Part shown: positions 35,457 to 47,275 of the stretch, piece by piece
Numbering within the stretch: the stretch's first letter is position 1
Layout of the letters: the number at the start of each line of letters is the position of its first letter
Assembly (NCBI GenBank): GCA_019059635.1
Contig: JAGVRJ010000015.1
Span: forward strand, 1 to 64,000
Reading direction: 5' to 3'
Length of the DNA stretch: 64,000 bases
Source: Proales similis
Taxonomy: Eukaryota; Rotifera; Eurotatoria; Ploima; Proalidae
The notes under the pieces: generated by a model
Databases searched by the model: none
Told to the model about the DNA's origin: nothing
What the model saw: the letters and a program-made list of their open reading frames with translations, nothing else
Translations under genes and position numbers: made by a program

Positions 35457-38400
35457 TTCGCTAATCTAAAAAAATTTAGCACAGTGCGCTCAATACGTTA
35501 GGTTTATGAAAATTCGATTTCATCGCTTTCTCTCTTATATCATAAAGGAGTCAAATGTTTGCCGTCTAACCTTTCGAAAATGCTTTCTATGTCTAGTGCC
35601 GGGCCCGCGCTTTAAGGCCTAGCTGGCATAATAGAGCTTGCCATGAATCATCATGTACGTCGTTCGATTGCAAATAAGATATTTATTATGCGCATTAATT
35701 TCAACTCATTCATTCATGCAACCAAGGACAACCATGAATAAATGTGTTACTCAAATCCAAGTCAAAATGTTAATTTTAGCCAATCTATCTTTTATTAGGA
35801 GATGAGTCATTTTCGTTCCCGATACTCAACTCTGAACTTAGCTCTCTCGGTCCAGTGTATCATGTATTATAATCTAGTCTTCAATCAAGCCCTTTCAAGC
35901 AAGCTCATTACTAACTTTAAGCCTTGAAACTTTGAGTTGATCGAATACTTTGTTATTTTGAATCTAATAGATTGCTCTGATACATGCTCTTGATCAGTGG
36001 CCAAGAGAAATAAACAGATTTGGTTGTTAAACTTGGTTTTTATAAAGAAAAGTTTTAAATGACTGAGAAATTTTCTGAAAAACTAGAGCTCTTGATGTTC
36101 TTACTAAAATATTTTTAAACTAAAGAATTCAACTAGAGGTAATTTTGAAATGAGAAGAGCAATCCTATTCCATGAAATCATGCACATTTCAATTTTCGAC
36201 AAGCAAAAACATATAGGGGGATGTTTTTGTTTAAGTAGCAGGTTGCAGAGGCAGAGCTTTGTGAGGAGAGACGACAGTAAATGAGCAGTCAAGCCTTTTT
36301 TATACTCATTTCGAATATCATCAAGTGCTCAGCCGGTTTAGTTTACTTTTATGGAATTAGATTTAGACTGCTATGTACGCTTTGGACAATTAAGCGGAAA
36401 CTGACGAATTGAATGCAGAATCTTGTCAGGCGATAACAAGCCCATCCACTTCAATGAGTTTCTGCGCGTTCTAGCCGGCTTGTTCAAGTGGAACTTGTGT
36501 TGGCCGGTGCAATCAATGTTCAACTGTAGACCGACTTGAACTAGTACTCATTTAGTCGCCAGGGAAACACGAGACGACAAATATAAACAAGAATGCAAAC
36601 GGAAAAAGCTTATTGGCCCAGTTGAGAGAGCAAGCAACTAAGAAAGCAATGAAACTGGCGGTCTGACTGGCAGGCCCCATTCAATTAAAAACCAATCGAT
36701 AGAGCTTGCCGATCAGCAACTTGATTAAAATTTGTAGGGTCGACTTGGCTGCTTCTCTTCTATTAGATTGACTCTCGCCGCTTCTTTACCTCTCTCTGCA
36801 TGGTGTTGTTCTCCATGTTTCAACAATTCGATCATTCTCCCCATTCATTCTCCCTAAACCTTCTTTCTAGTTTTCTCACTCAAAACGGGTTTTCATGTGA
36901 TTCGTGTGAGCAGCGGTAGTTCATATGATTTCGTCCTTATTTCTAAATTAGCATTTTTACACCGATAAGCTCGCCAAGTCAAGATTTTACAAACATGAAT
37001 TACTAATCATAAAAGAAAATATTTTTCCAAGCGACCATTCAACCCAATTTGAGCGCACGCCGTTAGTTTTTCATTTCGCCTACATCGCCATACAAACTCG
37101 CACCGTGACGAGGCCACGCCAAGTCTATCTGCTTCTGAACTGAGCAGGTCTGATTTAATTATTAATCTAAGTCTGGCCACTGGCAGAGTAGAGCGGCAGC
37201 CGTGTCGACGAATAATTCGTAGACTGACTCGGACGCAAGTGGACCTTCTATGTGATTGGAACTCGTTCAAGTGCACTGCTGGCTGCATTTGCGCTAAATT
37301 TACTCCCCTTTTCTTTCTTTCTTTTTCTCCTAGCCGAGACTGTGTTGTTTTTGTAACCGCTCTAGGGAACGAATCGCTTGAGTGCTTTCATCTAAAAAGC
37401 TTTTTCGCCTCTCTGGCTCCTCTATTGCGGGCAATTTCGATACTAAACTAGCGCAAGTTTGCCCTCTTTACATTTTCGTATTTACCTCTATGGCAATCTT
37501 TTTCATAGCAGTAATAGCCGTCGTTTAATTCATTTGGGGCACACTGGTTGGTGGGTTAGATCGGCCGTCCGCTCGCTCTTTCAAGCATCGTCGCCATTGC
37601 TTTTTAGCCTAATTTTCTAGCTTTGATTGTGTCTTTATTTTGAACAAAACGCCAGTCGCCGACGTCGCTGAATCGATTAAGGCAACCCTTCGAGCATTTT
37701 GAGTAAAAGCGGCGCACTTTTTTTCTCTCTTTTCACTATATATACAAAAGCTAAAAGCAGGCAGGAACCGAAGTAACAATGGGAAACAACGCACGGCCAA
37801 CAACTCGGCAGCCATTTCCATAAGTTGCTTGTTTTTGTTGCTTTTTGTGCTCAAGCTGGCACTGCTGCCACTCTTGCTTAATAAGTTGGGTAATATAGTC
37901 GCGATGCGAGTCGTATTTAATTAGCCTGGAGAGCTTGAATGGCGTCGCTTCCTACCTAGCTGGCTGGCTCATTCAGCTGAAATCGATTGTGACGCTGCGC
38001 ACCTCTACTAGAGCCAACTTGTGTTTTCTTTTTCTTCACGATGCTTGTTATTGTTGCCGCTCTAAGGCAGACCTAACTCAAGCACACGCGCTCACTTGCT
38101 AGTTTTTCCATTACTCTGGCGGTTTGTGTACCCCGAGCGGAATGGCTTCACCTCTAAATGGCTTGACTCCTCAGTATTGCCGTTCCGTTTTTTTTTTAAT
38201 ATTGAGGTGCTCAGCGTTTGACTTAATGTTATCGGCTCCAAGTTCCAGTGGATAGAGCGAATGCGAGATTGAAAGGAAAAAGAAAGAGAGAATGAGAGCC
38301 GTTCAAGTGCTAACCACCCAGTCTCGCATCTCGGCTGAAACAAGCCCACTCACACCCATATTTTAAACGAGTCGCAAAACTCTGCTTGGATTTCGATGTC

Positions 38401-39051
38401 TATTTGCGCTCCATCCGCAAGCAAACAAATATTTAATTGGCTTTTCGTTTGGGCTTCTTGCCCACTCCTTCTACCTAGCTTTATTGACGATTACTTGGAT
38501 AGCGATAAACAGCTTAACAGCACACCATGGAGCTAATATGAGAATAAGAGCGATACTTTAAAAGCCAACACGATTTTTGGTTTTCCGATTGTTGGCAATG
38601 GTTGCATCAACCATGTCTGCCTGTTCTGGATTCACAATTTCAAAGATTTTTATTAAACCACGAGTCTAATCGCACCAAGTTTAATTAGCGCTACAGAGAA
38701 ACACAGAGCACTAATGGCAACTGACCCAAATCAGGCACGGCTAGTTTAGTATAGAGATGCGTGTGTGCGTGTGGTGCAGCGGGCAGGGGATATAAGTGAA
38801 CCGTAATTTGAGTCGGTTGTCCTGCAGCCGACTTTTAACCTTATTTTAAAAATTATTTCTCTCCGTCAGCTTTTGTGTGCTGTCAGTGGTCGAGAATAAG
38901 TGAACACCTGAACGGAGTGTGAGTCCCAATTTTTTAGTGGACACTTGGACAATTCAATTCTAGTAGATGAGATTTTAGATTTGATCTAGACCTCCATTAA
39001 CAAGTTCAAGTTCAAGGAACGTTCGAAAAGTCGAATGGGCCACTCGAGAGT
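35457..39051. other. 3.6 kb gene-free region upstream of FOXJ1
   Basis: The longest geneless stretch in the window. Short ORFs here have no protein-like features and I see no tRNA, snRNA or mobile element. It separates the divergently transcribed ALIX and FOXJ1 genes. In such a compact genome the length suggests cis-regulatory content for FOXJ1. A possible TATA element (TATAAG) lies at 38791-38796, about 260 bases before the FOXJ1 ATG. Confidence 0.55.
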
Positions 39052-40647
39052 ATGAGCTTGCAAGTTGATTTGAGAAACGCATGTATGAGGGGCAACCAAC
39101 CAAGTGAACCAGATTATCCGGCTCTATTTGAAAAAGAGCTCAATGAAGCTACATATGATGCCTGTGAGCCCAAAGCAATCAACAAAGCCACACTGGATGA
39201 TAGTTTAACGTCTCTTCAATGGCTTCAAAATCTGAACGTGCTTAAACCGGATGCAGGCTCGGCGGGCATCGATTGCGCTGAAGCCGGCTACCAAATAAAA
39301 GAGGCGCATTCGCAAGTAGATATTAATTTGAGCGAACGAATCAGCTCACAAAACTTGGTCGCCACATCAAATCTTGCCGAATACGGTGTTACATCTAGTT
39401 CACAAGAGCGTCTAGAATATCGACTGAATGCGGAAAAGAAACCACCATATTCTTATTCACAGTTAATAATGTTGGCGATGCGCGAGTCTAGGCATTCTAA
39501 AATGACTCTCCAAATGATCTACGATTGGATAATCGAAAATTTCAGCTACTTCAGAAAAGCTGATCCTAGCTGGCAGACCACTTTTAAAAACTCAATAAGA
39601 CATAATTTGTCGTTAAACAAATGTTTCCGAAAAATCGCCAGACAAAAGGATGAACGAGGTAAAGGCGGTTTTTGGACTCTAGATCCCGACTGTGAAAAAC
39701 AGCTTGGCGACTCATCTGCTGCCTTTTTAAATGCGGGACGAAATCCACAGCGACGACGACGAAGAACCAAACGCAAGGATGTAGCCGATAATTCAGGCCT
39801 TGCTCATTCTTATCCCAAGCGTATGAAGATAAGCGAATATCCGAACCAGCATAAGGATACCAGTCGAGCTGGTGGACATAAATATTTTGAAATGCACTCG
39901 AGCTGCGAACTGAATAAGAAAGCAAGCGCATATCAGAAGACCTCAGAAGAGTTTAAAGCCAGCATCTCTGACTCCATGATGGAATCGTTGTTTTACAATT
40001 CGCAATCCGGTTTTGAAGTAAACGGCTACCAGACAGGAGAACTGAACCAGACCATAGACGAGTTGGCCCTTGGCAGTGCTTTTGACGCCGACATAATCAA
40101 GTCAATAGATGATTCCAATATTTTTAGTTTAAACGAATGCCACCTGGAGCTGCTCGAGTCTACCCAAATCCAGCAACGAGAAAAGTCGTATAATGACTTC
40201 CTTGAGGTCAAAGCGCAAAGTCCAGTTGGTCGTTTGGGTAGTGTTGACGTAGAGTTGATTGATTTGATTCAATATACGAATGAATTCAACTCGGCCGAGC
40301 ACAGATTTGATACTTCATCGGGAGTTATAGGCGCCGAACGAGTGGCAAATTCATTGTACGGGAGCGTAAACTCGTCATCAGTCTCGTGCACTTCGGCGTC
40401 TTCTTCGCCGCTTGATCTCCTTAGTGAAGGCCGTCTGGATTTGACCATAGAGGGTCACTCTATTAAAGAGTTAACAGCCTGGTCCGACAGTGATAGCTCG
40501 ATTCAAGCCAACGAATTCAGTTTCGCAAATTCATCATCGACTTTGAATCTAAAAACTGAACCACAAGGCACTAAGCTCGTTTCGAGTGGCACAGAGTTTT
40601 TAAATGAGCTAGAGCTCAAGCCGACAAAGCCTAACCATAAAATGTAA
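39052..40647 (+). CDS. FOXJ1: Forkhead transcription factor FOXJ1
   Basis: Single exon, 531 residues. The N-terminal block DDSLTSLQWLQNLNVL is diagnostic of FOXJ1. The forkhead domain spans residues ~129-220 (KKPPYSYSQLIMLAM, YDWIIENFSYFRKADPSWQ, NSIRHNLSLNKCFRK, KDERGKGGFWTLDP) and is followed by a basic stretch (RRRRRRTKR). The rest is acidic and Ser-rich, consistent with transactivation. FOXJ1 is the conserved master activator of motile-cilia genes and acts with RFX factors. One anomaly: four residues (TTFK, 39577-39588) are inserted between SWQ and NSIRHNL, right before the DNA-recognition helix. AATAAA lies at 40990. Confidence 0.93.
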   Translation: MSLQVDLRNACMRGNQPSEPDYPALFEKELNEATYDACEPKAINKATLDDSLTSLQWLQNLNVLKPDAGSAGIDCAEAGYQIKEAHSQVDINLSERISSQNLVATSNLAEYGVTSSSQERLEYRLNAEKKPPYSYSQLIMLAMRESRHSKMTLQMIYDWIIENFSYFRKADPSWQTTFKNSIRHNLSLNKCFRKIARQKDERGKGGFWTLDPDCEKQLGDSSAAFLNAGRNPQRRRRRTKRKDVADNSGLAHSYPKRMKISEYPNQHKDTSRAGGHKYFEMHSSCELNKKASAYQKTSEEFKASISDSMMESLFYNSQSGFEVNGYQTGELNQTIDELALGSAFDADIIKSIDDSNIFSLNECHLELLESTQIQQREKSYNDFLEVKAQSPVGRLGSVDVELIDLIQYTNEFNSAEHRFDTSSGVIGAERVANSLYGSVNSSSVSCTSASSSPLDLLSEGRLDLTIEGHSIKELTAWSDSDSSIQANEFSFANSSSTLNLKTEPQGTKLVSSGTEFLNELELKPTKPNHKM

Positions 40648-41761
40648 ATGATCTTCATAAATTTGCGTCGTATTCAAGTCAACAGTGAGGCGGTAAAACG
40701 AGTCACAACAAATCAGCATTAGGGCCGACTTTATACCGCTACGTCCGACGCAGTTTGCCGAGCTCAAATTAAAAATGAACCATTTTTATTTAAATGGAAA
40801 AGTCTGCCGAGTTCTGTAATTAACAATTGGAATGTAATTAGTTTACTGAGACCTTGCATCGTTTAACTCTTGCCTGTCGCCCATCTTAGTCATGCGGAGT
40901 ACTTTCTTCTCCTCTATTCTATTTGCCTAGTACGCAAGCCAGTTGCATGTTTTTCCTCAAAATTGCGGTTTGATTTTTGGATATAATTAAATAAATTTAA
41001 TCCAGCGAAAAAAAACTTGTACTAAACTTTATTTGAATTAAGTGGCTGGTTCATTCTTTAGGCACTTCATTCTTCATTTCACGGACGACTCGAGAAAGCG
41101 CTTGAAATGAGTTTTAAGGTTGTAGCCGGGCCTTGATTTCTGACCCGAACTATTTGGTCTCCCTGTGAACTCAAACTTGCTTGCCTATGTCCTTCACTAG
41201 CAGCTACTTAATTCTTTTAAAATTGATTTAATCAAGAGTGTATGAGATGATACACTCAAGATAGAAAATTTTCAGTATTTTATTTTTCTTAGGATGAGAA
41301 CTAAAAACACAACCTCGAGTGACTGCAAAAGTGGTTGAAACATTTTTCTGCGTCATTCAATTTGTTTTCATGCTAGTTGGCTTGTGTGTCTTTGTTTAGA
41401 TATTTCTAGTTGCATGCTTGATGAGCTTTTCTTACATAAAATTACTTGGAAAGAAAAATAATTGGTGTGTTCATTTTAACAGAAGGGTTGAGAATACAAA
41501 TAAAATGGCTTGGAAAATTTTCATTTAGAATGAAACAATCAGTATTGTTAATTATTCAAACATGATTGACATTGAAAAAGAAGTAAATATTGGCATTTGA
41601 AAGAATTATCCAAGCGAGATAATTTTTCCAATTCACTTGAAACAAGTATTCCACTGAGCAGAATAACCTGGATATTCGTCTCGAAATTGTTTGTCTATAA
41701 AAGCGAATGTTATTTTGTTATTCCAAATAAAAACAAGTTTAGTTCAAATTCGTCTTCCAAA
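40648..41761. other. Intergenic region FOXJ1 / mucin-stalk protein
   Basis: Contains the FOXJ1 3' region with a poly(A) signal at 40990-40995 and the promoter of the next gene. No other ORF or RNA gene seen. Confidence 0.5.
41696..41703 (+). promoter_or_regulatory. TATA box (TATAAAAG)
   Basis: TATAAAAG followed by CG, 59 bases before the ATG at 41762. The spacing allows a ~25-30 nt leader. Confidence 0.55.
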
Positions 41762-44151
41762 ATGCTTGTATCGGATTCAAGTAGAACTGGAGTCATAAAA
41801 ACTCTAAAAGGATCATTTTCGCCGATAAGCTGCATTCTTATTATTGTTTCGGTTACTGTCGTCGCGATACTTATTGTCATTCCAATCGCCCTAATTCCTC
41901 TTTACATCAACAATGGTTCTTCTTCGTCTTCGAGTTCAACAAATAACGTAAATGCAGTAGGAACAACGGAAGGTATCATTAAACCCCCCAAAAGTGTTTT
42001 CTCAATATTTTTAAGTTAATTTTTATTCATAGGCTCAACAGACGTTCAATTAACCACGGAAAACTTGGGATCAGTAGCGTTAACAAACAGACGAACAACA
42101 GTTATCTGTACTAATGGGACAGTCATTTATGATTTCGCCGCATTTGAAGAAGAGTCAACCACCTATTTGACCCAGCTTTTCGATGGCTTGATAAGAAATG
42201 TCACATTTGCGTTTAGCTGTTCTAGTGTCACTGGGCCAATTTCGATTTCATTTTCATTGGATCTTTTCTCAACAGATCTGGCAGTCGATATGACAACAAT
42301 TCTTGAAGCGATTGACACTTTTTCATCAGCCGCTTCTTCATTTACACTTCCATCAGGAACAAATACTTTCACTAAGAACGACCAACCGGTAATTTCAAGT
42401 AAATAATTATTTAAGTTATCTCCAGAAGAAATCAGTTTTGGTAAACTAAATTCATCTCAAGTAACAGGAACTGTTTCATTTGCAAATGGAAGTGCCGAAA
42501 CAGCCTCTTTTTGTACTTTGACGGGTTACAGCATATCGACCGCTATTTCAAATTGTATCGTCTCGAACAACTCTTCTACGGCCATACTATCAAGCACGAG
42601 TTCGACCACTTCCCAAAGCTCCACACTGGCATCCCAGTCCTCCGCTGGCACATCGTCTTCTCCTGGCCCGACTGGATCAGTCATCTCAACTACCAGCCAG
42701 GCCACTTCCCAAAGCTCCACACTGGCATCCCAGTCCTCCGCTGGCACATCGTCTTCTCCTGGCCCGACTGGATCAGTCATCTCAACTACCAGCCAGGCCA
42801 CTTCCCAAAGCTCCACACTGGCATCCCAGTCCTCCGCTGGCACATCGTCTTCTCCTGGCCCGACTGGATCAGTCATCTCAACTACCAGCCAGGCCACTTC
42901 CCAAAGCTCCACACTGGCATCCCAGTCCTCCGCTGGCACATCGTCTTCTCCTGGCCCGACTGGATCAGTCATCTCAACTACCAGCCAGGCCACTTCCCAA
43001 AGCTCCACACTGGCATCCCAGTCCTCCGCTGGCACATCGTCTTCGCCTAGCCCGACTGGATCAGTCATCTCAACTACCAGCCAGGCCACTTCCCAAAGCT
43101 CCACACTGGCATCCCAGTCCTCCGCTGGCACATCGTCTTCTCCTGGCCCGACTGGATCAGTCATCTCAACTACCAGCCAGGCCACTTCCCAAAGCTCCAC
43201 ACTGGCATCCCAGTCCTCCGCTGGCACATCGTCTTCTCCTGGCCCGACTGGATCAGTCATCTCAACTACCAGCCAGGCCACTTCCCAAAGCTCCACACTG
43301 GCATCCCAGTCCTCCGCTGGCACATCGTCTTCGCCTGGCCCAACTGTTGTAACGACGACTTTGGGAAATATTGTGACTTCAACCTCCTGTTCCCCTTATT
43401 TTGATCCGGTACCATCTTTGAACGGATTACATGTTCAAAGCAGAAGGCTTATTAGAAGTTTGCCTAGCCAAGCTAATTGTGGTGACTTAAGTCCATTTCT
43501 TCAAGGTTTCAATAAGCTCCCTTGGAGTGTTTCGGTTTTAAGCCTTAACTCCGACGAATTTCTTTGCCATGGCTATCTTATTTACAGTCAATTTGTAATT
43601 GTTCGAGCTGAGTGCCTTTCTGGTCTCGAATCAAATCAGATTAAAATTTCTATTTCACAGGAATTCATTCCAAAAAACGTCGATTATCAAGTTTCTGATA
43701 TTTTTCTTTCTTCTTCATCCAAATTATTAAGCCCAAATGAGGATGAAGTTGGTCTCCTGAAGCTTTCCCGTCCGATTTCATTTCATGATTCAATTTCAAC
43801 AGTTTGCCTTCCTATTTCTGCTGAACAGGCCGAAAGCTGGGCTCTTTTTGACTTCAGGTAAACGTAGTGTTTTTTACAAGAATTTCAAGACGAAAGACCT
43901 GACTTTTTCTTGAAAGTGATGGCTTACGTCATCTTGATCAGCACTTGGTTAAAAATTGCGGCCTCTCCAAGTATTGTGTGAACATAGACTGCACCGTTCA
44001 TGGCCCGAATTTGATGCTGATGAGTAGTATCGGACAAAAATGGAATTTGGCAGCAATCAGCAGACAAAACTGTTCATTCGGCCAAACTACAGTAGTGTTT
44101 AGCCGATTGGCAACAAAATTAAGTTGGATTACTAGCATTATTAACGTTTAA
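41762..44151 (+). CDS. Type II membrane protein: SEA-like region, mucin-like repeats and a dead trypsin-like domain
   Basis: Exons 41762-41972, 42033-42398, 42462-43857 and 43917-44151, about 735 residues; the second intron could instead be one of two 27-nt choices (42389-42415 or 42399-42425). A short cytosolic tail precedes one membrane span (ISCILIIVSVTVVAILIVIP). Then come a ~140-residue extracellular domain of unknown fold, eight 32-residue Ser/Thr repeats, and a C-terminal region aligning with S1 proteases (PWSVSVLSLNSDEFLCHGYL, VGLLKLSRPISFHD, VCLP, KWNLAAISRQNC, SRLATKLSWI). All three catalytic positions are lost: the TAAHC site reads VRAEC, the Asp region reads EDEVGLL, and there is no GDSGGP. 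It is best read as a membrane-tethered pseudoprotease on a glycosylated stalk, similar in layout to type II transmembrane serine proteases. The ATG is the first in frame after the TATA box. Confidence 0.7.
42608..43346 (+). repeat. Eight tandem copies of a 96-bp coding repeat
   Basis: Each unit encodes 32 residues (beginning TSQSSTLASQSSAGTSSSPG). Copies begin at 42608 and every 96 bases; the eighth is truncated at about 43346. The copies are almost identical at the nucleotide level, differing mainly in copy 5 (SPSPTG) and copy 8. This implies recent expansion or homogenisation. Because 96 is divisible by three, other frames and the antisense strand also stay open across the array; those ORFs are artefacts of the repeat. 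Confidence 0.95.
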
Positions 44152-44394
44152 ACTAGTCTGATAAATTTTTTAAAGAACAATTAATAAAAATTCGGCAAAA
44201 TGTGCTGTTTGTTATGAAACAGACTTCGGGCTTATATTATGCGGTGGTCCATGTACAATCTGGTTTATAAATTGCCTTGTTAAGACCAGCCGAGACAAGG
44301 AACATAAGTTTCAATAGATCGTTGACCTGGCTGTGACTTTTCCATTCTACGGTTTACAAACTTGAAAATTGGATAGCGATTAGCGAGAAAATCG

Positions 44395-45235
44395 ATGACA
44401 AGTGTAAGTTTGATTGCCTTGAAAAATTAAGTCTGGCAAAGCTTATTTGGTTAATCGATGTTTAGAACACAGAGAATATACCACCGCAGGTTATCAAGCG
44501 TGTGCTTAAGGAAATATGTGAATTAACGAGCCAAAGTCCTGATGGGATTAAGCTACTTTCCAACGATCAAGATGTTTCAGACATTCAAGCGGTCATCGAA
44601 GGTCCCGCCGATACACCCTTTCATCTCGGCCAATTCAAAGTCAAAATCATACTCGGCAAAGGGTTTCCTCAGCAGCCGCCCAAAGCGTTTTTTATTACCA
44701 AAATCTTTCATCCAAATGTATCGTCGACGGGCGAAATTTGCGTTGACACTCTCAAAAAGGACTGGCGTCCTGATCTCGGCATAAAACATATTTTCTTGGT
44801 AAGCAGTCGAAATACGAACCTGTAGAACAACCGCGCTGAATAGGTACTATTTAGACCATCAAATGTTTACTTATTGTTCCGAATCCAGAGTCGGCCCTCA
44901 ACGAAGAAGCGGGCAAATTGCTGCTTGAGAACTACGACGAGTACTTTTCACGTGCGAAAATGTACACTGAAATCCATGCAATGGGAAATGCCCACTCCAG
45001 CACTTCAAAGTCGTCGCAATACTCGAGCACTAACGGCCTCAGAGCAGGAACATCTACAAGCTCTGCGACAACATCGACAATCCCACTCGATTCGAACAAA
45101 AACTTGGGCAATGCGGCCAATCAACAATCCAGTGCCACAAGCTCGAATGGCGACGAGCCAAGTATCAAAATGGCCAAGCTTCAGCAAACTGCGCCAAAAC
45201 GGAACGATAAAAAGAAAGCGCTCAAACGTTTATGA
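44395..45235 (+). CDS. UBE2S: Ubiquitin-conjugating enzyme E2 S
   Basis: Three exons: a 9-nt first exon 44395-44403 (MTS), then 44466-44798 and 44855-45235; 240 residues (human 222). The UBC fold shows [35 protein letters not shown] (HPN motif) and the active-site cysteine in [39 protein letters not shown] follows. The C-terminal extension is Ser-rich and basic and ends KKALKRL, the LR-type tail that docks on the APC/C. UBE2S elongates Lys11-linked ubiquitin chains on APC/C substrates in mitosis. The tiny first exon is justified by the family start M-x-S-N-x-E-N-x-PP. AATAAA lies at 45393-45398. Confidence 0.95.
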
Positions 45236-45577
45236 AAGGTTATATGTAAAAGCTGCGCATTATCTTCTCTTCCCATGATTGTCTCATTTTTTTACTCAAA
45301 AATTTTTATTCAATGCCCCCCTGTCCATTTGTTCTAAAAATAGACATGACTAGCTTTTTCAGTCATTTCGGGAGCTAATTTGATGATTTGCGAATAAAAC
45401 ATTCATCTCTAACTTCTAACTTGATTGCCTTTTAACTTCGGACTTTTAACTTTTGTGCAGAGCATACGACGCATTTGTTCTGAAAGGGCTCAAGTCGTGT
45501 GACTGCAAATCGCTCCAATTATTAGATAACGCAGCAAAGCGCTATATTACGATGAAATTTTCAACTCTCATCTGACA
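45236..45577. other. Spacer UBE2S / MFS transporter
   Basis: UBE2S 3' region with AATAAA at 45393-45398, then the promoter of the MFS gene on the same strand. No further gene seen. Confidence 0.5.
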
Positions 45578-47202
45578 ATGTTATACAGGCTATTTCCCGT
45601 GTCTTGGAAAAGATGGTCAACTCTAATCGGAGGATTTCTGATCCATCTATCATTAGGCAATCTCTACACGTTCGGAAACATCAGCCCTTATATGATTTCC
45701 TATCTTCGTGAGTATGTTGGGACTGACATTCGATATTCTGAAGCGATCTGGATCTCAACGTCCAACACTTTGCTTCTCTGCTTGTCGGCCCTTTCAGCAG
45801 GCTGGGCGATGTCTAAATATAAGTTATCGGCTCGTCTTCTTATCACCGCTGGATGCCTCATCATGAGGTTTGTCCAACATTTCTCAAATAAAGCAACTTG
45901 TTAAAAAATCTGTGATCCAGTGCAGGGATCTCTTTAACCTACTTTTCAATACAAAACTCATTTTGGATGACCATATTCACCTATGGCATACTATGTGGAG
46001 TTGGAACCGGCCTGGCTTACTTAACTCCGCTTTCGTTGGCTATGAGGGTAAAAATCCGATGAATATAGTTAAGGTTAAAAAAAGTACCGATTAAAGTTTT
46101 CCTCATTTGAAGGCATTTCCAGATTCAAAAGGCCAAGCTAATGCATTTGTGTTGTTCGGAATAGGCTCAAGTTCAATTATTTTTGATCAAATTCAAACCA
46201 ACTACATAAATCCGGACGATTATGCACCAGATAAGCCTTATTCTTTCGAATTTCCGAACGAGAAGTAATTCTAGCCTTTTTAAAACTCCAATCTTATAGG
46301 ACTCAAAGCTTATTATCATTTTTTAAAGATATTTCTCAAGACTTCATACTGATCTTCTTGAAAGGATTCCGAATATTTTCTTAATACTCGGTGCCATATT
46401 CGCCGCACTGCAGCTGATTGGCATTTCCCTATTGTGTGAGGAGTTTGAAGACCAGACCGACAGCATTGAACGGGTTGCCATAAACAAGAGTGATTCAGAA
46501 GAGATCAACAGTTTGGGCGTAAAATATAAATCAGTTTCACACGGACTAAGTCTTTCCGAAACCACCCGGATAAAAGAGTTTTACTTGGCCACCGGAATGT
46601 TTGCTCTGTTTACAGTTGCGCCCAGTTTAGTTATAACTTATTACAAAACGTATGGGCAAACATTTATTGATGACGATCGTTTTCTGGCCACCGTTGGTTC
46701 TGTCTCAAGCATTTTCAATTCGACTGGGCGACTCTTTTGGGGTTGGATTATAGACCGTGTATCATTCAAGTTGACTTTTCTGATCCTTTCCACTTTAATT
46801 ATTTGTCTTATCGCCAACTTGCACCTCACCGCATTGCTGGCAGCAGAGAGTCTATACATGGCTTGGATAAGTGCGATTCTGTTTGTTTACTGTGGAGTTT
46901 ACGTCATTGTGCCGACCATGATTGCCAAGACCTTTGGCACGAAAAACTTTACAGCCATTCAAGGACTAGTATTTTTGATGAGCACATCAGTGGCAATTAT
47001 CACTTCTGTAGTCGGCTCATTCCAAAGCCAGCTTGGCTGGTTTGGTTTATTTACATGTGGCTGCAGCTTTAGTCTTATTGGTGAGTTGAGCCGATTCAGC
47101 TTTTTCTTCTTGCTTGAATTATTTTAATATTTAATTCGCCTTCAAGCCATGCTTTTAGGATTGATGTTTAACGTCACTGATAGCCAAGGCCAGCCTATTT
47201 GA
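45578..47202 (+). CDS. MFS transporter, monocarboxylate / OFA-like
   Basis: Five exons: 45578-45867, 45921-46047, 46113-46264, 46329-47080 and 47147-47202; 458 residues with about 12 membrane spans. Introns are 53-66 nt and phase-consistent. Family features are the N-terminal WKRWSTLIGGFLIHLSLGNLY, YGILCGVGTGLAYLTPLSLAM in TM4-5, AFPDSKGQANAFVLFGIG, the loop QIQTNYINPDDYAP, and GRLFWGWIIDRVSFK in the second half. The charged central loop (residues ~215-260) matches the MFS layout. It probably moves an organic anion such as a monocarboxylate, but the substrate cannot be told. The gene ends 73 bases from the stop of the convergent coiled-coil gene. Confidence 0.85.
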
Positions 47203-47227
47203 AGTCTTTGAATCGAGAGAGAAAATA

Positions 47228-47257
47228 TTTATTAATCCACCAAATTTGAATAATAAA
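47228..47257. terminator. Overlapping poly(A) signals of two convergent genes
   Basis: In the 73 bases between the two stop codons, AATAAA on the plus strand (47252-47257) can serve the MFS gene, and TTTATT at 47228-47233 gives AATAAA on the minus strand for the coiled-coil gene. Each signal lies beyond the other, so the 3' ends must overlap. Confidence 0.55.
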
Positions 47258-47275
47258 ACGAACAAAACGAACAGT

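Noticed and set aside
42389-42425. Two possible 27-nt introns in the mucin-stalk gene
   Set aside because: A 63-nt intron (42399-42461) is also in phase and fits the size range; not decidable without RNA.
42511-43323. Long ORFs in another plus frame (179 codons) and on the minus strand (265 codons) across the tandem repeat
   Set aside because: They exist only because the 96-bp unit is divisible by three and lacks stops; the mucin-like frame continues into the protease-like domain and carries the membrane span.
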